Below are positions 61,177 to 61,269 of a stretch of DNA of 61,269 nt, piece by piece (position 1 is the stretch's first letter; the number at the start of each line of letters is the position of its first letter). This DNA comes from Dipetalonema caudispina. Taxonomy: Eukaryota > Nematoda > Chromadorea > Rhabditida > Onchocercidae. The position numbers were made by a program, and so were the translations under genes. The DNA lies in contig JABVXV010000308.1 of assembly GCA_013365325.1 (NCBI GenBank), positions 11,857 through 73,125 on the forward strand. The letters run 5' to 3'. The notes under the pieces were generated by a model. It was not told where the DNA came from. It ran no database searches and worked only from the letters and a program-made list of their open reading frames with translations.

Positions 61177-61269
<93 letters not shown>
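61064..61269. repeat. (ATT)n microsatellite running off the right edge
   Basis: More than 60 ATT units with a few imperfections, starting just after the donor of the third exon of the plus-strand gene, so intronic. Length beyond the window is unknown. Confidence 0.95.

Overview
This window looks like eukaryotic nuclear DNA from a nematode, most likely a spirurid or filarial-type parasite. It is strongly A+T-rich. Its genes are split into many short exons (40-270 nt) with GT-AG introns of a few hundred bases. Several start codons sit 2-45 nt behind a T-rich AG acceptor with no recognisable upstream exon, as expected for spliced-leader trans-splicing. The species is an inference. I rebuilt the gene models by hand from splice signals, reading phase and protein-family similarity. 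The phases close across every internal junction given.

Layout, left to right: (1) 678-10117, minus: shared AP-1/AP-2 beta-adaptin (apb-1), with its last ~70 codons off the left edge. (2) 13776-25399, minus: a CREB homolog (crh-1) with a 7.6 kb intron separating the PKA-target (KID) exon from the bZIP half. (3) 27667-31702, minus: a polypeptide GalNAc-transferase without a lectin domain. (4) 34051-38498, minus: HEXIM, the 7SK-dependent P-TEFb inhibitor, with a 53-nt minisatellite and a CRE-rich island in its introns. (5) 39050-50137: an 11 kb stretch with no gene I can support, full of A/T tracts and simple repeats. (6) 50138-57602, minus: an oxysterol-binding-protein-related lipid transporter (PH + coiled coil + ORD). 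(7) 59865-61058 and beyond, plus: the first exons of a protein with an RA-like domain, possibly PHLPP, running off the right edge through a long ATT microsatellite.

Five genes share the minus strand, but gaps of 2-12 kb argue against a tight operon. By theme the genes cover vesicle coat and lipid traffic (beta-adaptin, ORP), Golgi O-glycosylation, and transcription control (CREB, HEXIM). The most interesting regulatory signal is the placement of cAMP-response elements (CRE). Full palindromic CREs occur upstream of and inside the CREB gene, in an intron whose downstream exon opens with an in-frame ATG. This arrangement resembles the intronic ICER promoter of mammalian CREM. Another full CRE with near-copies lies in a HEXIM intron. 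No bacterial, viral, transposon, tRNA, rRNA or CRISPR feature was recognised.
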